From Clostridiales bacterium (GTDB lineage Bacteria; Bacillota; Clostridia; Christensenellales; Pumilibacteraceae): a DNA stretch of 32,229 nucleotides. Position 1 is the first letter of the stretch. Each line of letters starts with the position of its first letter. This document shows positions 17,233-26,160 of this stretch, piece by piece. The notes beneath the pieces were generated by a model, which searched no databases, was not told the DNA's origin, and saw only the letters and a list, made by a program, of their open reading frames with translations. The stretch spans positions 1 through 32,229 of the forward strand of contig JAFLVI010000001.1 of assembly GCA_022508405.1 (NCBI GenBank), written 5' to 3'. The translations under genes and the position numbers were made by a program.

Positions 17233-17784
17233 ATGGAACGAAAATTTAAAGGGAAAAGCCTGTTCGCGTTTCCGCCCGACTACACCGTTGTGGATATAGA
17301 AACAAACGGAATGGGGGATTTTTGCGAGATTATAGAAGTGTCGGCGCTTAAATGCCGCAACTTTGAAGTTGCGGACTCCTTTTGTTCGCTTATAAAACCG
17401 TCCGCGCCGATAGGGTGGTTTATTACCAATCTTACCGGCATAACGGACGAAATGGTGTCGGATGCGCCCGAAGTACAAAGCGTTTTGCAGGAGTTTTACG
17501 ACTTTGTGGGTGATGATATAATCATAGGACACAACGTAAACTTTGACGTGAATATGCTGTACGACAAGCTGTGGCTGCACAATGGGCTTGTGCTTGACAA
17601 TTCCTTTGTGGACACGCTTCGCCTTGCGCGAAAAGCTCTGCCCACGCTTTATAACCACAAGCTGGCTACCGTTGCCCAATACTACGGCATTGATACACGC
17701 GGCGCACACCGCGCGTTGAGAGATTGCGAGATTTGCAACTCCTGTTATATAAGCCTAAAAAGGGAACTGCAAAAAAATTTGTAA
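17233..17784 (+). CDS. DnaQ-like 3'-5' exonuclease (DEDDh)
   Basis: YTVVDIETNGMGDFCEIIEVSALK, NLTGITDEMVSDAP, IIGHNVNFDVNMLYD, HRALRDCE. Confidence 0.87.
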   Translation: MERKFKGKSLFAFPPDYTVVDIETNGMGDFCEIIEVSALKCRNFEVADSFCSLIKPSAPIGWFITNLTGITDEMVSDAPEVQSVLQEFYDFVGDDIIIGHNVNFDVNMLYDKLWLHNGLVLDNSFVDTLRLARKALPTLYNHKLATVAQYYGIDTRGAHRALRDCEICNSCYISLKRELQKNL

Positions 17785-17801
17785 AATTTTGTAAAAAACT
17801 G

Positions 17802-17862
17802 TTGACAATACCGATTGTATTGTATATACTTATATTGAACAGTTGAAAGATTGTTCAAATAT
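17802..17862 (+). promoter_or_regulatory. Promoter plus ArsR/SmtB-type operator
   Basis: TTGACA (17802-17807), 17 nt, TATACT (17825-17830), then inverted repeat ATTGAACA-gttgaaagat-TGTTCAAAT just downstream. Confidence 0.75.
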
Positions 17863-17874
17863 TGGAGGCCAAAC

Positions 17875-18216
17875 ATGGCGGAGAATATTAAAAGTACGGA
17901 CGCGATAGAGAATATAAAAAGCAAATTGCCGCCCGACGACGTGATATACGACCTTGCGGATTTGTTTAAGATGTTCGGCGATTCCACGCGCGCAAAGATT
18001 CTGCAATGCTTGCAAATCAGCGACCTAAACGTGGGGGAGATAGCCGACGTTTTGGGCATGAGTATATCGGCTGTTTCGCACCAACTGCGCGTGCTGCGTG
18101 CCGCAAAGCTTGTAAGAGGCACCAAAGAAGGCAAGGAAGTAAAGTATTCGCTGGACGACGATCACGTAACAAAAATCTTGGAATACGGCTTGACGCACGT
18201 AAACGAGGATAAGTAA
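17875..18216 (+). CDS. ArsR/SmtB-family metal-responsive repressor
   Basis: LFKMFGDSTRAKILQCLQISDLNVGEIADVLGMSISAVSHQLRVLRAAKLV; C-terminal DDHVTKILEYGLTHVNE matches D-x-H-x10-H-x2-E alpha-5 site spacing. Confidence 0.92.
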   Translation: MAENIKSTDAIENIKSKLPPDDVIYDLADLFKMFGDSTRAKILQCLQISDLNVGEIADVLGMSISAVSHQLRVLRAAKLVRGTKEGKEVKYSLDDDHVTKILEYGLTHVNEDK

Positions 18217-18228
18217 AATACTTAATCG

Positions 18229-18266
18229 ACAGGGACAAATTAAGTCAATGTAAATCCCTGTTTTTT
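18229..18266 (+). terminator. Possible terminator/attenuator between arsR and HMA gene
   Basis: ACAGGGA ... TCCCTGT followed by T5. Confidence 0.5.
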
Positions 18267-18340
18267 AACGGACAACAGTTGAACGATTACTCAATAATAA
18301 AAACGTTCAATAATCATATTTAAACTTTGGGAGTGTTATT

Positions 18341-18559
18341 ATGAAAAAGGTTTTTAAACTTCAGGACTTGGAATGTGCAAACTGCGCCGCAAAGATGGAG
18401 CAGGCTATTGCCAAAATCGACGGCGTGACTTTTGCCAACGTCAATTTTATGACGCAAAAGCTGACCATAGAAGCGGACGAGAGCGCTATGGACGACATTG
18501 TCAAACAGGCCGCCAAAATCTGCAAAAAGATAGAACCGGACTGCAGGATAGTAATGTAA
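18341..18559 (+). CDS. Stand-alone heavy-metal-associated (HMA) domain protein
   Basis: FKLQDLECANCAAKMEQAIAKIDGV, with a CxxC (CANC) metal site; 72 aa. Confidence 0.9.
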   Translation: MKKVFKLQDLECANCAAKMEQAIAKIDGVTFANVNFMTQKLTIEADESAMDDIVKQAAKICKKIEPDCRIVM

Positions 18560-18621
18560 TTCGGAATTCGGAATTGAAAATACGGTTAGGATTTTAGGCG
18601 CGTTATCGCGACTTCATTTTT

Positions 18622-20562
18622 ATGACAAGACGCCAAAGGAAAAATTTAATACGCATACTTGCTTCGCTCGGCGCGTTTGCGGTGATATTTATTGTCGACA
18701 AGATAGTCGGGCTTGACGGCGTGTTTGACAGTCGCTACGGATTTTTGTTTCCGTTTGCGCTGTATCTGTGCGTGTACATCGTCATCGGATACGACGTGCT
18801 GTGGAAGGCTGTGCGTAACATAGCGCACGGACAGGTGTTTGACGAAAACTTACTTATGGGCATTGCAACGCTGGGCGCGTTTGCGCTTGCGCTCTACCGC
18901 GGCGCTACGGGACTGGAAATAGAAGGCTTTGACGAAGCGTGCGCCGTATTGTTGTTCTATCAGGTGGGCGAGTGGTTCCAGTCCTACGCTACGGGACGGT
19001 CGCGCAATTCGATTGCTTCGCTCATGGATATTCGCCCCGATTACGCCAATGTTGTGCGTGACGGCGGAGCGGTGTGCGTTGACCCCAGCGAAGTGCAAGT
19101 CGGCGAAACGATAGTGGTTAGCCCCGGGGAAAAAGTGCCGTTGGACGGCGTTGTTGTCAGTGGCGCGACTACTCTCGACACCAAGGCACTTACGGGCGAA
19201 TCTCTGCCGCGCGACGTCTCCGAGGGCGGCGAGATAATAAGCGGCTGCGTCAACCTTACTTCCCAAATAGAAGTGCGAGTGACTAAGGCGTTTTACGACA
19301 GCACGGTAAGTAAAATACTCGACCTTGTGGAAAACGCGTCGTCGCAAAAATCCAAGGCGGAAAACTTTATTACCAAGTTTGCAAGGTTCTATACTCCCGC
19401 GGTGGTCGGTGTGGCAGTGCTGCTGGCGGTAATCTTCGGCGCGGTTACTTCCGATTGGTCTACCGGCGCGTACCGCGCGCTCAGCTTTCTTGTTGTGTCC
19501 TGCCCGTGCGCGCTTGTCATATCCATTCCGCTGTCGTTTTTTGCGGGAATCGGCGCGGCGTCACGGTACGGCATACTGATTAAAGGCTCCAACTATTTGG
19601 AAAAGTTTAACAAAGCCAATATATTTGTGTTTGACAAAACGGGTACGCTCACCAAGGGCAATTTTGCCGTTACTTCGGTTTCGCCCGAAAGCGACAGAGA
19701 AAAAATTTTGTATCTTGCCGCGATCGCGGAGCGCGACTCGGTTCACCCGATAGCGCAATCCATTGTATCCGCATACGGAAAAGATGTGCCCAGCGGTTAC
19801 GTACTTACCAATGTTGCCGGCGCGGGCGTTATGGCCGAAAACGGCAATGATGTAATTCTGTGCGGCAACGAAAAGCTTATGGCGCAAAACGGTATAGAGT
19901 TTGCGGCAGTCGCCGACACGGGAACCGTGGTGTATGTGGCGCACAACGGAAAGTACGTCGGGTCGTTGCTCATTGCCGACGAGATTAAGGACGAGACTAA
20001 GCAGGTGATAGGCGAGCTAAACGGCATGGGCTGTAAGACCGTAATGCTTACGGGCGACAATGAGAGTACGGCTAAAAGCGTTGCAGGTCAAATCGGACTC
20101 ACTTCTTACAAGGCGTCGTTGTTGCCGCAGAACAAGGTGTCGGAAGTGGAGTCTATGCTTGCCGCAAAAGAAAAGAGCGACGCGCTGTGCTTTGTGGGCG
20201 ACGGCATTAACGACGCGCCCGTGCTTATGCGATCGGATATAGGAATAGCCATGGGCGGCGTGGGGAGCGACGCGGCAATCGAAGCTTCCGATATTGTTTT
20301 GATGAAGGACGACCTAAATGGTATTTCGCTTGCCAAGCGCATTGCCAAAAAAACCATGACGATAGTCAGAGAGAACATAGCGTTTTCCCTGATTGTAAAG
20401 CTAGCCATACTCGTGCTTTCCGCACTTGGCATTACCAATATGTGGGTGGCGGTGTTCGGCGATGTGGGCGTAGCCGTCATAGCCATACTCAACGCTATGC
20501 GAGTTAACGGTAAATACGGTGTAGAAAAAAACTTGAAAGAAAAATCGAAATCGAAAGCTTAA
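18622..20562 (+). CDS. P1B-type heavy-metal-translocating ATPase (CadA/ZntA-like), no N-terminal HMA
   Basis: SCPCALVISIPLSF (CPC), FDKTGTLTKG, TGES, VGDGINDAPVL, HPIAQSI. Confidence 0.93.
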   Translation: MTRRQRKNLIRILASLGAFAVIFIVDKIVGLDGVFDSRYGFLFPFALYLCVYIVIGYDVLWKAVRNIAHGQVFDENLLMGIATLGAFALALYRGATGLEIEGFDEACAVLLFYQVGEWFQSYATGRSRNSIASLMDIRPDYANVVRDGGAVCVDPSEVQVGETIVVSPGEKVPLDGVVVSGATTLDTKALTGESLPRDVSEGGEIISGCVNLTSQIEVRVTKAFYDSTVSKILDLVENASSQKSKAENFITKFARFYTPAVVGVAVLLAVIFGAVTSDWSTGAYRALSFLVVSCPCALVISIPLSFFAGIGAASRYGILIKGSNYLEKFNKANIFVFDKTGTLTKGNFAVTSVSPESDREKILYLAAIAERDSVHPIAQSIVSAYGKDVPSGYVLTNVAGAGVMAENGNDVILCGNEKLMAQNGIEFAAVADTGTVVYVAHNGKYVGSLLIADEIKDETKQVIGELNGMGCKTVMLTGDNESTAKSVAGQIGLTSYKASLLPQNKVSEVESMLAAKEKSDALCFVGDGINDAPVLMRSDIGIAMGGVGSDAAIEASDIVLMKDDLNGISLAKRIAKKTMTIVRENIAFSLIVKLAILVLSALGITNMWVAVFGDVGVAVIAILNAMRVNGKYGVEKNLKEKSKSKA

Positions 20563-21041
20563 TTTAATTCCGCAATGAATTGCTGCATTCTTTCGGTTAA
20601 AAGCCCGTCTTTCATGTTTATCAAGTCTGCTTGGCTTACCCACTTGTATGCTATTGTTTCGCCTTGTTGCAGCGTTATGCTGTCTTTTGCGCAGTCTGTG
20701 ATACAAAGAAATTCCACGTAAATGGAATGGTTGGCGTTGTCTACCACACAGCCAACTTGCGTGAGATTGGAAGAATCAATGCCTGTTTCTTCCAAAAGCT
20801 CTCTTTTTGCGCACTCTAAAGGTTTTTCGCCGAGTAGCGCCGAGCCACCCGCGGTCGCTTCCCACATACCGCCGTAGGCTTTGCGCAAATCCCGTTGCAT
20901 AAGCAAGTACGTTCCGTCGGTGTGCTTCACCAGAATATCGCAAACAAGATGGAACACTCCGTCCGGAATGTCTTGTCCGCGCACAAGCGTCATGTTTTCT
21001 ATTTTGTTTAAATTCGCATCATACCCGTCCCAAATTTCCAT
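20559..21041 (-). CDS. NUDIX hydrolase
   Basis: GGSALLGEKPLECAKRELLEETGIDS (Nudix box); start at MEIWDGYD preceded by a GGAG SD. Confidence 0.88.
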   Translation of the reverse strand: MEIWDGYDANLNKIENMTLVRGQDIPDGVFHLVCDILVKHTDGTYLLMQRDLRKAYGGMWEATAGGSALLGEKPLECAKRELLEETGIDSSNLTQVGCVVDNANHSIYVEFLCITDCAKDSITLQQGETIAYKWVSQADLINMKDGLLTERMQQFIAELN

Positions 21042-21252
21042 CGCGATACTCCGATTACCATAATGTGTATTGAAAATGATTATAACATAAATGTACTGAT
21101 AAGGCAAGGGCGCGGACTGATATATCACACAAAGATAATACACGCAGATAGCGCGCTAGTCGAGTTTTGCAAACTATTTATGTGCTCAAGATATAATGGC
21201 ATATTTTGAGAATCTTTTTCCGACTTCATCTTTGTCAATTTTACGCTAAAGT

Positions 21253-21286
21253 AAAAAAGTAACGGCGAAAACAAAAAAGTAACGGC
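21253..21286 (+). repeat. Direct repeat upstream of XRE gene
   Basis: AAAAAAGTAACGGC at 21253-21266 and 21273-21286. Confidence 0.85.
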
Positions 21287-21350
21287 ATACTGTATTTACT
21301 TTTTTTAGGCAGTTATGATACAATTTCTATAAACTAAAAAGGAGGCAGTT

Positions 21351-22184
21351 ATGCAGTTTAGCGAAAAGCTTAAAGAATTACGTGCTCAAAAAGGCGTGTC
21401 GCAATCCGAGCTTGCCGAAAAAATTTACGTAAGCCGTAGCGCCGTAGCCAAATGGGAAAATGGTTGGGGATTGCCAAGTAACGAGTCGCTTGGGTTGCTT
21501 TCCGAATACTTCGGCGTGAGCAAGGAAGAATTGTATTCGGACGAACCCACCGAAAATGTTATAGTACAAAAGAACAAAGTAATATCGCACTCGCGCAAGT
21601 TGATAATTATAATTTCAACCGTGTGCGCTGTGGCATTAACCGCAATCATAGTTTTGTCTTTGGTTTTCGGCCTTAAATCTTCCGCACCTGCTAAGCCCGT
21701 CACGCCCAACCGCGATGTAAAAGAATTTACGCCTACCAAAATCAAAGGCACGTTGTATGGCGGCGCACAGTATGACCACGACGAAGGGTGTTGGACTACG
21801 CCGCATGAGGAGTGGAAGCGAAGGGGCTACAGAGATTTGGCGGCATCGGGTGAACAACTCTATTGGGAAAAGTATACGTTTACCACGGGTGACGAGCTTG
21901 CTATGATTGTAAGGTTCGATCCATACCGTATTGACGTCATTAGGGATTACTGGATTAACGCAGCGTGTGTGGGGTTAAAATATAACAGCGATGTCTTTGA
22001 TATTGTTCGCGCAGGCGCCGAGGATGAATGTGAACACGGCGAATATAACCCGATATATTTGATTACAGTAAAAAAACCTTGCCAAAACGAGGAGATTGTT
22101 TTGTACATAGTAATGCCCGGAATGGAAATAACCAAAGACTCCAAGCCGTCGAGTAAGCTTATCATAACCGTCTTGCCGAGCTAA
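21351..22184 (+). CDS. Membrane-anchored XRE-family regulator with extracytoplasmic C-terminal domain
   Basis: FSEKLKELRAQKGVSQSELAEKIYVSRSAVAKWENGWGLPS HTH, single TM (LIIIISTVCAVALTAIIVLSLVFG), unknown C-terminal domain of about 170 aa. Confidence 0.85.
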   Translation: MQFSEKLKELRAQKGVSQSELAEKIYVSRSAVAKWENGWGLPSNESLGLLSEYFGVSKEELYSDEPTENVIVQKNKVISHSRKLIIIISTVCAVALTAIIVLSLVFGLKSSAPAKPVTPNRDVKEFTPTKIKGTLYGGAQYDHDEGCWTTPHEEWKRRGYRDLAASGEQLYWEKYTFTTGDELAMIVRFDPYRIDVIRDYWINAACVGLKYNSDVFDIVRAGAEDECEHGEYNPIYLITVKKPCQNEEIVLYIVMPGMEITKDSKPSSKLIITVLPS

Positions 22185-22263
22185 GAAACCGCATAAACTC
22201 ATTAAGCAAACAGTGAATACCAAAAGCATATTTTGTGTACGGCGCATTACTCATTCCACGATT

Positions 22264-22308
22264 GCACCACCAAAAAAACACGCACAAGGCGTGTTTTTTT
22301 GGTGGTGC
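22264..22308. terminator. Perfect 20-bp inverted repeat, likely bidirectional terminator overlapping the tRNA 3' end
   Basis: GCACCACCAAAAAAACACGC-acaag-GCGTGTTTTTTTGGTGGTGC. Confidence 0.8.
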
Positions 22309-22379
22309 ACCCAAAGAGACTCGAACTCCCAACCTTCTGGTCCGTAGCCAGACGCTCTATCCAATTGCGCTATGAGTGC
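22303..22379 (-). tRNA. tRNA-Arg(ACG), CCA encoded
   Basis: Reverse complement folds with acceptor GCACTCA/TGGGTGC, anticodon stem TCTGG-CTACGGA-CCAGA (anticodon ACG), T arm with TTCGAGT, discriminator A, CCA. Confidence 0.93.
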
Positions 22380-22519
22380 ATAAATTATTTAGTTGTTGTG
22401 TAAGCAATGTACATATTTTGCGCTAAAGCGCATCATTTGTTATTCTTGCTTACGGTGATTATTATAAACCACACATTGCGCTTTGTCAAGCGTTGTGACG
22501 CGGTTAATTTAAATTCGTT

Positions 22520-25147
22520 TTATTCGACAATGCTTTCGTAATCTTGCTTTATTTTGCGGACGGTGTATACGGCGACGAGTATAAGCGCGGTTGCCGCCGC
22601 AACGGAAGATACTATCATGCCGGCGTTGAGAAGCGGGGTTTGGTATTTGAATTCTATTTTGTGACTGCCTTGCGGCACAGCTATGCTCATAAAGCCGACA
22701 TTGGCGCGGTTGACCTTTACCTTTTTGCCGTCTACGTACGCCGTCCAGCCTTTGGAATAGGTGATGGGTATAAACATTTCTCCGCCGTCGCTTTCTATTG
22801 TGCCGCTGAAGCCGTTGGGGTGGAATTTTGTATCTTGCAAGTATGGATTGGATTTTGCCTGTTCTATTTTGTTTAGAATCTCGGCGTTGTCCGCCGTGAT
22901 CACCTTTACTTCCTTAAAATGCAGAGTGTTGCCGTAATTTGTTGTGATCGTTATATTTTCGCCGTGCTCGTCCAGCTTGATCAGAAAGTCCGTTTGTCCG
23001 GTATACATGTTTTCGCCGCGCGGCATTAAAAACTGAGATATATTCGTCTTTCCGCACGACACGGTAAATCCGGTCATGGCCTTTACTTTGTCGTATATTT
23101 TAAACGACAGATAAAGTTCGTTGTTTTTGCCGCCGAGTACCGGTATGGTTTTGCTTGTGCCGGCGCTGAGAGTAAGGTTTTTCATCTCGCTTTGCACATT
23201 TGTTATGGGGGAATATTCTATCTCTTTTCCGCCGTCTATTGTTACGGCGCTGAGCATGGCGTACTGGCGCTCTACCGCAGGCAGGCTTTTGTACTGCTTG
23301 GCGCTCATGGTGCTGCCGAACACCGTGCCGAACCGAATATACGTATCTGTCACATACAGGTCTTTTGTGTCGGTCGCTTTGTAGTGCTGCGGAACGTATT
23401 CGTCGCCGTTTGTCCTATAATACTTGCAGGCTAGAAGTGCCTGAAGCGCCGCTCTGCCGTTTACGCCCGACATGCCTAGATTTGTAGAGAACGAGAGTAA
23501 GTTGTTGGACGTTATAAAGTCGCCGGTGGCGCTCGCCGTCATAGTATTGTATATCATGTTGCCGCGGTAGCCGTTGTTGAGCGGACGGTTTTCCGAGTCG
23601 CTCCATCTGCCGTGCGTAACATTGTCCAGCCTATAAAACTCGTCGTCCTTTTCCATAAGCCGAGCGACAGTTTGTTCCGCTTCGGTGTTAAGCGCCGCGT
23701 AAAGAGTGCCGTCGTCGAAAATAGCGGAGTACGTAATATTGTGCGCGACCGCGCCCGCCAGCACGAGAATGGCAAAGCTTATAAACAAGTGTCGGTAGTT
23801 GAATATCTTGAGCGTTTTTATCGAGCGGAAGTCCTTTTTGAATATTATGTTGAGAACAAACGCGCTTAACAGCACTACGGCAACGGCGGCGATATATACA
23901 ACCGCTTTTAAGCCGGCGGAAAGTCCGTCGGTAAACAATTCCGTACAAGCAAATAGCGCGGTGTCTATTATTAAAGCCAGTGTGAACGCACTGCCTTTTA
24001 CAATATAGTTTGCGGAGTTTAGCGTTCTGTCCGAGCTGTCGTTTATGTGGAAGGCTATCATGGAAAACGCGCTGAATGTCAGCATAAAGCAAAAGCGATT
24101 GTTGGCGTAATTGAACATGTTAAGCGCATAGCCGACAAACGGCAAAAACGTGCAAACCGCTATCGCTGCCGCCATAACCTTGTGCGCGCTGCGCTTGGGC
24201 GTGGCAAACGCCGCAAGCGCAAGCAGTATTACAAACGGGCTGAACATTATAGGCGAGTACTTTGCGCCGGTTATGGGAAAGATAAAGCTTGCCGCTATGG
24301 ACACCAGCTCGCCGAAGTTGTACGCGCTAAGTCCCTTTGACGAGCCGCGAGACGCCGTTAAATAGCCGTAGGCGACGGGGAACAGCACAAACGACGCGAG
24401 CAGCAGCCCTATAATGTAATACGCCGCGGTGGGGAAGACCACGGCAAAAAAGCTTTTTGCCGTCACCTTTTTGCCTTGTTCTTTTTGTTTGTACACAAAA
24501 TACAGCGCGGCGTACGCCACCGCGTACACCGTAACCATAAACGCCATATAGAACGAGCTTGCCGTCATTACAAACACCGAAATAATCAGCAGAAACGGCG
24601 GCTTTTTGTCTATAGCCTTTTCCAGTCCGAGCGTGACTAGCGGCAGATACATTGCGCCCGCAGTCAAATCGGGGTGGCGCGTAAAAGTGTACAGCATGTA
24701 TCCGCCCAGCATGTATGCCACCGCAAACACCGTTGCCGTGACAAAACGCACGCCGTGCTTGCCGAGATATACGTACATGAAAGTTGCGGTCAGCATAAAC
24801 TTGACTGCAATCAATATCGAGTATGACAAAAGAAAGTTGTCGCGCGGCAGGATAAACAGCAAAAGGTTTATCGGGTCGAAAAGCATGTAGTACGAAAATG
24901 ATACCGCATAGTCGCCGCCGTGACCGATATTATAATCGAATTCGCCAACGCCGCCGTAAAGGTTGCGGCCTGACATATACTGCAAAAAAGTTGCGTGCTG
25001 TCTCACTCCGTCATCGTACAGCACCAAATAGTTACCGCGAAAAATGTACGGCAACAGCGATACAAACAGCGCCGCCGCCGCAATGCCCAAAAACAACAGT
25101 ATTCGTTTAAAAGTGAACGGGGAGTGTTCTGTTACGGTCATGCCCAT
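22520..25147 (-). CDS. YfhO-family multi-TM membrane protein (putative GT-C-like glycosyltransferase)
   Basis: YLVLYDDGVRQHATFLQYMSGRNL...GGDYAVSFSYYMLFDPINLLLFILP and C-terminal FIPITYSKGWTAYVDGKKVKVNRANVGFMSIAVPQGSHKIEFKYQTP are typical of YfhO proteins. Confidence 0.88.
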   Translation of the reverse strand: MGMTVTEHSPFTFKRILLFLGIAAAALFVSLLPYIFRGNYLVLYDDGVRQHATFLQYMSGRNLYGGVGEFDYNIGHGGDYAVSFSYYMLFDPINLLLFILPRDNFLLSYSILIAVKFMLTATFMYVYLGKHGVRFVTATVFAVAYMLGGYMLYTFTRHPDLTAGAMYLPLVTLGLEKAIDKKPPFLLIISVFVMTASSFYMAFMVTVYAVAYAALYFVYKQKEQGKKVTAKSFFAVVFPTAAYYIIGLLLASFVLFPVAYGYLTASRGSSKGLSAYNFGELVSIAASFIFPITGAKYSPIMFSPFVILLALAAFATPKRSAHKVMAAAIAVCTFLPFVGYALNMFNYANNRFCFMLTFSAFSMIAFHINDSSDRTLNSANYIVKGSAFTLALIIDTALFACTELFTDGLSAGLKAVVYIAAVAVVLLSAFVLNIIFKKDFRSIKTLKIFNYRHLFISFAILVLAGAVAHNITYSAIFDDGTLYAALNTEAEQTVARLMEKDDEFYRLDNVTHGRWSDSENRPLNNGYRGNMIYNTMTASATGDFITSNNLLSFSTNLGMSGVNGRAALQALLACKYYRTNGDEYVPQHYKATDTKDLYVTDTYIRFGTVFGSTMSAKQYKSLPAVERQYAMLSAVTIDGGKEIEYSPITNVQSEMKNLTLSAGTSKTIPVLGGKNNELYLSFKIYDKVKAMTGFTVSCGKTNISQFLMPRGENMYTGQTDFLIKLDEHGENITITTNYGNTLHFKEVKVITADNAEILNKIEQAKSNPYLQDTKFHPNGFSGTIESDGGEMFIPITYSKGWTAYVDGKKVKVNRANVGFMSIAVPQGSHKIEFKYQTPLLNAGMIVSSVAAATALILVAVYTVRKIKQDYESIVE

Positions 25148-25155
25148 CCGTCCTT

Positions 25156-26160
25156 TTAGGCGTCTATTTTGTCGGTTTCTTTTGTATCTGAGACGGTGTA
25201 GTCGTCGCAAGTGATTTTTATATCCGCATTGCGGTCGAGGTCGGCGTCCGTTTCCCTTACCAAATAAATGGGGCGCGCCTTGACCTCCCTGAATATCTTT
25301 TTTACATATTCGCCGATTACCACCAATCCCACTGCGAGCAGTGCGGCGACAAACAGCATGATGGGAGTTATTATAAACCATTCGTACATGGCATTCCCCA
25401 AGCACCACCACACGATGTCGAACACGGTAAACGCGAGCGACGAAACAAACAGCGAAATCGCAAGTATCAAGTTAAACTTGAGCGGGGCGGTGGAAAAGTC
25501 TTCTATACCGTTTACCGCGTATTTTGTAAGACCGCTGAAGCTCCATTTGGTTTTGCCCGCAACGCGCTCGGTGTTTTTGTATTCCAGCCACTTGGTTTTG
25601 AATCCCACCCAGCTGAATATGCCTTTACTGAACCGCTCGCGCTCCGAAAGCTCGAGTACCGCATTTGTCATAGTGCGAGTCATAAGCCTGTAGTCGCGCG
25701 CGCCGTCCACAATTTCCACGTCGCTCATCTTGTTAATAAGCCTGTAAAACATACGTGCAAACGCGCTTCGGATTTTGCTTTCGCCCTTGCGCGTAGTACG
25801 TCGGCAGCCTACGCAGTCGTATTCGCCGCTTTGCAGTCCTTCGTACATTTCAAGCAGCATTTCCGGCGGGTCCTGTAAGTCCGCGTCCATGAGCCCCACG
25901 TAGTCGCCGGTGGAGTTTTTTAGCCCTGCGTAGATTGCGGCTTCCTTGCCGAAGTTGCGCGAAAAGGAGACATACCGCACCTCGCTGTCCTTTAGTGCAA
26001 GCGCCTTTACAAGGTCGAGCGTTTTGTCGGTGCTTCCGTCGTCCACAAAAATGTACTCGAAATCGACGTCCAGCTTTTGCCGCACCGGCCGCATTGCGTC
26101 GTAGTATTTGTTGATGCACTCCTCTTCGTTGTGGCAGGGGATTATTATACTTACCTTCAT
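25156..26160 (-). CDS. GtrB/CsbB-like polyprenyl-phosphate family 2 glycosyltransferase
   Basis: MKVSIIIPCHNEEECINKYY, YIFVDDGSTDKTLD, GLMDADLQDPPEMLLEMYE; two C-terminal TMs. ATGA overlap with the upstream GtrA gene. Confidence 0.92.
   Translation of the reverse strand: MKVSIIIPCHNEEECINKYYDAMRPVRQKLDVDFEYIFVDDGSTDKTLDLVKALALKDSEVRYVSFSRNFGKEAAIYAGLKNSTGDYVGLMDADLQDPPEMLLEMYEGLQSGEYDCVGCRRTTRKGESKIRSAFARMFYRLINKMSDVEIVDGARDYRLMTRTMTNAVLELSERERFSKGIFSWVGFKTKWLEYKNTERVAGKTKWSFSGLTKYAVNGIEDFSTAPLKFNLILAISLFVSSLAFTVFDIVWWCLGNAMYEWFIITPIMLFVAALLAVGLVVIGEYVKKIFREVKARPIYLVRETDADLDRNADIKITCDDYTVSDTKETDKIDA

Noticed and set aside
25148-25411. N-terminal extension of the YfhO ORF
   Set aside because: Overlaps the glycosyltransferase gene in another frame; the Met at 25147 or 25141 fits the TM signal start better.
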